A stretch of 56,805 nucleotides of DNA from an uncultured Bacilli bacterium. GTDB lineage: Bacteria; Bacillota_I; Bacilli_A; RFN20; CAG-449. Shown piece after piece: positions 52,887 through 56,805 of the stretch. Position 1 is the stretch's first letter. Every line of letters starts with the position of its first letter. The DNA lies in contig CANRPC010000003.1 of assembly GCA_947632435.1 (NCBI GenBank), positions 69,326 through 126,130 of the forward strand. Direction: 5' to 3'. The translations under genes were made by a program, and so were the position numbers. Below the pieces are notes generated by a model. That model was not told the origin of the DNA. It saw nothing but the letters and a program-made list of their open reading frames with translations, and did no database searches.

Positions 52887-54181
52887 TGATTTTTGCTTTT
52901 TTGACAAAAATTTAATTGTTCAATTAAAGTAGAGTATCCATCAAAATGATACTGGACTTTATACATCTTATTATGTAAATTTTCCTTTGATTTAACTTTT
53001 ACTTCTATATAATTTGAAGAATATCCTTTCCAAATATTGTTTTGACAAGTTTCAAAAAGTACTTCAAGAATCTGCCCTTCGTGCTTTTTATAATAATCTT
53101 CTTGTAATTTTTTTCCAATAGTAAGAAGTTTTTGTACTCTTTGTTTTTTTATTTCTGAAGGTACTTGTTCAAGTTTACTAGCCACAGTATTTTTCCTTAT
53201 TGAATAAGGAAATACATGAAGATAATTAAAAGATGCTTCATAGATAAAATCAATACATTCTTGAAATTCTTCTTCACTTTCTAAAGGAAAACCCACAATA
53301 ACATCACAAGCAAGAGCAATATCTTTATCAATTGATTTTATCATTTTAATTTTTTTTAAAAAGCTTGCTTTATCATACTTGCGATTCATTCTTTTTAAAA
53401 CGGTATCTGAACCAGATTGTAAAGGTATATGTAAATGTGAAGCTATTCTATCTTCTGTTTTTAAAAAATCGATAAATTCTTCATCAATTTGACTAGCTTC
53501 AAGAGAAGATATTCTAAGTCTTAAAATATTTTTTTCTTGTTTTAAAATATCTTTTAATAATTCTAACAAAGAAGTACCTTCTTCTTTTCCATAACTTGCT
53601 AAATCTATTCCAGTAATAACAATTTCTTTATATCCATTTTGCACTAAATCATGAACTTCTTTTAAAATGTCATTTTTAGGTCTTGAAAGTGATTTTCCTC
53701 TAGTAAAAGGTATGATGCAATAAGAGCAAAAATTGTCACAACCATCTTGTATTTTAACAAAAGCCCTTGTTTTTTCACTATATTTAACAATATGTATATC
53801 TTCATATTGCTTACGATTTCTTGGATTATCTAATTCAATTTTTTTATTTTTTTCTTCAAAATAATTATCGATTAAAGATACTATTTTATTTTTATTTTTT
53901 GTTCCTAGAACAATATCGCAAGCAGTAAGATTTTCACCATCTAATTGAGAATAACATCCAAGACACACTAGACAAGAAGAAGGATATAAACGTTTAACTT
54001 TATGTAAAGTTTTACGAGATTTGGATGCTGCTATTGAAGTAACTGCACATGTATTAACTATAACTACATCAGGACCATCTTCATCTTTAACATATTGTGC
54101 GTTAATTAACATTTCACTAATTGCTTCTGATTCATAAGTATTTACTTTACATCCTAATGTAATAATTTTAAATCGTCTCAT
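52883..54181 (-). CDS. mtaB: tRNA (t6A37) methylthiotransferase
   Basis: 432 residues, opening RFKIITLGCKVNTYESEAI, which marks the MtaB branch. UPF0004 Cys are in LGCKVN, VNTCAV and CLGCY. The radical-SAM cluster motif is CDNFCSYC at about 145-152, followed by the family SRPKNDIL and HIPLQSGSD, and a C-terminal TRAM-like region. It adds a methylthio group to t6A37 of tRNA-Lys and uses two iron-sulfur clusters. The gene overlaps the upstream gene by 14 nt, so translation is coupled. Confidence 0.96.
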   Translation of the reverse strand: MRRFKIITLGCKVNTYESEAISEMLINAQYVKDEDGPDVVIVNTCAVTSIAASKSRKTLHKVKRLYPSSCLVCLGCYSQLDGENLTACDIVLGTKNKNKIVSLIDNYFEEKNKKIELDNPRNRKQYEDIHIVKYSEKTRAFVKIQDGCDNFCSYCIIPFTRGKSLSRPKNDILKEVHDLVQNGYKEIVITGIDLASYGKEEGTSLLELLKDILKQEKNILRLRISSLEASQIDEEFIDFLKTEDRIASHLHIPLQSGSDTVLKRMNRKYDKASFLKKIKMIKSIDKDIALACDVIVGFPLESEEEFQECIDFIYEASFNYLHVFPYSIRKNTVASKLEQVPSEIKKQRVQKLLTIGKKLQEDYYKKHEGQILEVLFETCQNNIWKGYSSNYIEVKVKSKENLHNKMYKVQYHFDGYSTLIEQLNFCQKSKNH

Positions 54182-54959
54182 TTTTAACCTCTTGTTTTTT
54201 TAATCTTTTTAGATGCCTTTTAGATATTTTCTTTAATAATTCTTTTTTCATATGTAAAGAAATAAGTTTATTATCATATAATGCATTAATAAAACTTATA
54301 CGTTTATTTGTATAAAATATTTTCATCACATTTTTAATTCTTATTAATAAATCTTTACGATCAACATGAGTTAATTTTTTATCAAAAATACGAATAAATT
54401 CATCTAAACCACCTTGATCATTTATTACATAAATTGTTTCAAAATCAAAGCTAAAAAATGCCGCAGAAGTTTTATCGCATTCAATTAGAATTAAATTAGT
54501 AAAGTTTGAAGAAAATATCTGATAACCATATTCATCAAAAAAATCAATAAAAAATACTTCTCTTTCTTCTTTTAGCCTGTTATATGGATATTTGTTTAAT
54601 GACAAAGGATCATGAACTAATAAATAATTTAAAGCCTTAGAATAAAATGGCAAATATATTTTTTCTTGTCCGTTTAATAAATAAGGACAATTTGTTAAAA
54701 ATGAAGTAATTTTAACATTTAATTCTTCTTTTGTTAATTTATCATTTTCCATGATTAATTTAAATATCATATTTTGTGTTAAGAAACCTTTAATATATAT
54801 ATTTGCGATAATAATATTAAAATCTTGAGGATAATCATGGTTTTCAAAATTAAATTTTATTCCATTAAGTACCTTTTTATTTTCTTCATAAAAAGAAAAC
54901 TCTTTAGTATATTTTATTTCTAATTTCTTTTTTTTGTTTAAACAATCATAAATTAACAT
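54168..54959 (-). CDS. Unknown conserved-position protein between mtaB and rsmE
   Basis: 263 residues, soluble, Lys-rich, with alternating charged helices and strands (IIIANIYIKGFLTQNMIFKL, REVFFIDFFDEYGYQIF, LILIECDKTSAAFFSFDF) and a basic C-terminus (KKISKRHLKRLKKQEV). I do not recognise a family. It overlaps rsmE by 7 nt and mtaB by 14 nt, so its product is made with two RNA-modification enzymes. An RNA-related role fits the basic tail but is only inference. Confidence 0.7.
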   Translation of the reverse strand: MLIYDCLNKKKKLEIKYTKEFSFYEENKKVLNGIKFNFENHDYPQDFNIIIANIYIKGFLTQNMIFKLIMENDKLTKEELNVKITSFLTNCPYLLNGQEKIYLPFYSKALNYLLVHDPLSLNKYPYNRLKEEREVFFIDFFDEYGYQIFSSNFTNLILIECDKTSAAFFSFDFETIYVINDQGGLDEFIRIFDKKLTHVDRKDLLIRIKNVMKIFYTNKRISFINALYDNKLISLHMKKELLKKISKRHLKRLKKQEVKNETI

Positions 54960-55666
54960 AAAACATTCTCCACGTAAAAATTAAGTATACTTAATATATA
55001 AATAGCGGCAGTTTCGCTTCGTAATATTCTCTTTCCTAAACTAATACTTTTAAAACCATTATCTTCTGCATATAGAACTTCTTCTAGAGAAAATCCACCT
55101 TCTGCGCCAACTAAAACAGAAATAGATTTATTTTCTTTTAATAATTCTTCTTGAAAAGTCGCAGATTTTTCCTTTTCATAAGCAATAAGATTGAGATCTT
55201 TTTTATATTTAATAATGTCTTTAAAATCAATAACATCCTCAACAATTAATGCTTTGCCTCTTTGACATTGTTCACAGCTTTCTATAGCAATTTTGTTATA
55301 TCGTAAAAGCTTTTTTTCTTTTTCATCTTCTGATATTTTTTTCACACAATATGTAGAGGAAACTAAAACCACTTTATTAACACCAAGTTCACTAGCTTTT
55401 TGAATTACTAAGTCAATTTTATCTTTTTTTGCTAAACAATATAATAAAGTTATATCGACATTTAATTCATTATCAGCTTTTTCTTTTTTTAAAATTTTCA
55501 CTTCAAAAGGTTTTAAATTAGTTATTTTAGCATTATAAAAATATCCATCATTAACTAAAATAATTTCATCATTAATTTTTAAACGGAGAACATTTAATAT
55601 TTGAAAAATTTGTTCTTTAGTAAAAATGAATTCATCATTTATTTTTTTTACAAAGAAATGCTGCAT
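54953..55666 (-). CDS. rsmE: 16S rRNA m3U1498 methyltransferase
   Basis: 237 residues with PUA-like N-domain (FFVKKINDEFIFTKEQIFQIL) and SPOUT trefoil knot (LLYCLAKKDKIDLVIQKASELGV, LVGAEGGFS, SLGKRILRSETA). It methylates U1498 of 16S rRNA using SAM. Start overlaps nfo's stop by 1 nt. Confidence 0.96.
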   Translation of the reverse strand: MQHFFVKKINDEFIFTKEQIFQILNVLRLKINDEIILVNDGYFYNAKITNLKPFEVKILKKEKADNELNVDITLLYCLAKKDKIDLVIQKASELGVNKVVLVSSTYCVKKISEDEKEKKLLRYNKIAIESCEQCQRGKALIVEDVIDFKDIIKYKKDLNLIAYEKEKSATFQEELLKENKSISVLVGAEGGFSLEEVLYAEDNGFKSISLGKRILRSETAAIYILSILNFYVENVLC

Positions 55667-56496
55667 TATTTATAATGCTCCTTTAAGAAAGCGATTTCTT
55701 GTTTATACCCTGATAAATCATTAGGTGTTTCTAAAATAAAAGGTAAATTTCTTAATAAAGGGTGATTAATTATATTAATTATTGCTTCATTACCTATATT
55801 ACCTAAACCTATTTTCGCATGACGATCTTTATGCGAATTAAGTGTATTTAATGAATCATTTAAATGTATTACTTTTAATTTATCTAATCCAATAATATTA
55901 TCAAATTCTTGAAGAACTTTATCAAGATTAGTTTTAATATCATATCCTGCATCAAAAACATGGCAAGTATCTAATGTTACTCCAAATCTTGATTTATAAT
56001 TTACCCCATCTAAAATATCTTTAATCTCTTGAAAATTGCGACCTATTTCGCTTCCTTTTCCTGCCATTGTTTCTAATAAAATCAAAGGGCCTTCATCAGT
56101 TTGAACGATTTCATTTAAAGAATTGACAATTTTTTTTATGCCTTCTATAGAACCAGCGCCAATATGACTTCCAGGATGAAAATTGTAATAAACATTGTTT
56201 AAATACGTTATTCTTTCTAAATCTTCTTTTAACATATTTTTAGAAAATTCCATAATGCTATCTTTTGATGCAAGGTTCATCGTGTATGGAGCGTGTGCAA
56301 CAATATAAGCAAAATTATGTTCTTTTGCTAATTCATTAAATTTTTTTATATCCTCTAAATCTAAAGGTTTTAATTTACTTCCTCCTTGAGGATTACGCGT
56401 AAAAAATTGAAAGGTATTACCACCTAAAGAAATAATTTCTTCTCCCATATTTAAATATCCTTTTGAAGAAGATAAATGACAACCTATTTTTAACAT
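55666..56496 (-). CDS. nfo: Endonuclease IV (AP endonuclease)
   Basis: 276 residues, standard length. TIM-barrel metal residues in [49 protein letters not shown] and [11 protein letters not shown], and a terminal ILETP. It incises abasic sites in base-excision repair using three zinc ions. Start ATG follows SD AAGGAAGG. Confidence 0.97.
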   Translation of the reverse strand: MLKIGCHLSSSKGYLNMGEEIISLGGNTFQFFTRNPQGGSKLKPLDLEDIKKFNELAKEHNFAYIVAHAPYTMNLASKDSIMEFSKNMLKEDLERITYLNNVYYNFHPGSHIGAGSIEGIKKIVNSLNEIVQTDEGPLILLETMAGKGSEIGRNFQEIKDILDGVNYKSRFGVTLDTCHVFDAGYDIKTNLDKVLQEFDNIIGLDKLKVIHLNDSLNTLNSHKDRHAKIGLGNIGNEAIINIINHPLLRNLPFILETPNDLSGYKQEIAFLKEHYK

Positions 56497-56520
56497 TTTA
56501 ACACCTTCCTTATTAAATTA

Positions 56521-56526
56521 ATTATA
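56521..56526 (-). promoter_or_regulatory. Candidate -10 box of the nfo operon
   Basis: TATAAT on the minus strand (complement of 56521-56526), 25 nt before nfo; no convincing -35. Confidence 0.35.
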
Positions 56527-56805
56527 CTCTTAAATTAATTTAAAAACATCTTAAATTTATTCACCTATAAAAAAACAGAGCAAGTAAATTGTATATTAAT
56601 ATAAGGTTGAAAAAAAATTGGTCTTATTTTAAAATAAAAAAAAGATGTTGATTTCATCCAATATTTTTATTGAATTTATTCAACATCCTTTAAAAAATAA
56701 ATATTACTTTTTAAGTTTTACATATGTCGTTTTTGGGCATATTTTAATTGTGCAAATGTTAAAATCTGAACAACTAAAAGTAAATATTTGATTTTTTTGT
56801 TTTAA
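56527..56805. other. Gene-free right end with terminator-like hairpin
   Basis: GATGTTGA (56644-56651) pairs with TCAACATC (56680-56687), with an inner CAATA-TTTT-TATTG stem. No ORF. It is probably the terminator of a gene beyond the window, but its direction is unclear. Confidence 0.5.

Noticed and set aside
1-56805. Mycoplasma-type code with TGA as Trp
   Set aside because: TGA ends several genes (52883, 12126, 9547, 2804) and Trp is written as TGG.
1-56805. CRISPR arrays, tRNA or rRNA genes, insertion sequences, prophage
   Set aside because: I saw no regularly spaced repeats, cloverleaf-like segments, transposase or phage genes, though I could not run a search.

Overview
The window is AT-rich (about 28% GC by eye) bacterial DNA using the standard code: TGG is Trp, and TGA ends several genes, for example at 52883, 12126, 9547 and 2804. 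Lipoproteins with a short Lys start, a Cys lipobox and long Ser/Thr/Asn tails, purine-rich SD sites, TTGACA/TATAAT promoters with 17-bp spacers and no outer-membrane genes point to a low-GC Firmicute. I infer a member of the Bacilli near the Erysipelotrichales/RF39/RFN20-type lineages. A mucin-peptidase-like M60 protein hints at host association. Genus and species cannot be read from the sequence.

Positions 1-27.5 kb, all on the minus strand, form a polyuronate-utilisation locus, most likely for alginate or a related acetylated homopolyuronate. Three clear promoters each carry the same 24-bp operator-like sequence just downstream. The first (about 19.7 kb) drives a roughly 19-kb run of closely spaced genes: an ECF-S-like membrane protein, two CUT1 permeases, a large solute-binding lipoprotein followed by a strong hairpin, two unknown membrane proteins, an MsmX-type ATPase, two more unknown membrane proteins, two heparinase II/III-type lyases, a KdgF cupin, an SDR reductase, an alginate-lyase-superfamily enzyme, an IclR regulator, a GLUG lipoprotein, a beta-helix lipoprotein and an SGNH hydrolase cut by the window edge. 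The second (25.3 kb) drives an SGNH-esterase lipoprotein, a GLUG lipoprotein and a PL6-type lyase lipoprotein. The third (27.5 kb) drives a secreted two-repeat protein and a 44-residue mini-ORF.

The inferred flow is: surface esterase and PL6 lyase cut the polymer; binding protein, permeases and ATPase import oligomers; three cytoplasmic lyases reduce them to unsaturated monouronate; KdgF and the SDR pass these toward 2-keto-3-deoxygluconate. KDG kinase and KDPG aldolase are not in the window, nor are sulfatases or unsaturated glucuronyl hydrolases.

27.8-32.5 kb (plus) encodes a cell-anchored M60-like metallopeptidase with five C-terminal repeats. 32.9-39.1 kb (minus) holds a MacB-like ABC transporter, a MATE exporter and a beta-propeller lipoprotein. 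39.2-41.2 kb (plus) holds two adjacent CobW/COG0523 GTPases, one with a His/Cys-rich metal-binding repeat. 41.3-42.8 kb is pdxST. 42.9-48.2 kb is an operon of a CcpA-like LacI regulator, a GT4 glycosyltransferase and an ABC ATPase/FtsX-permease pair. 48.4-51.3 kb (plus) encodes two lipoproteins. From 51.3 kb to the end lie conserved core genes on the minus strand: a YtxH-like protein, deoC, rpmF, mtaB, an unknown gene, rsmE and nfo.
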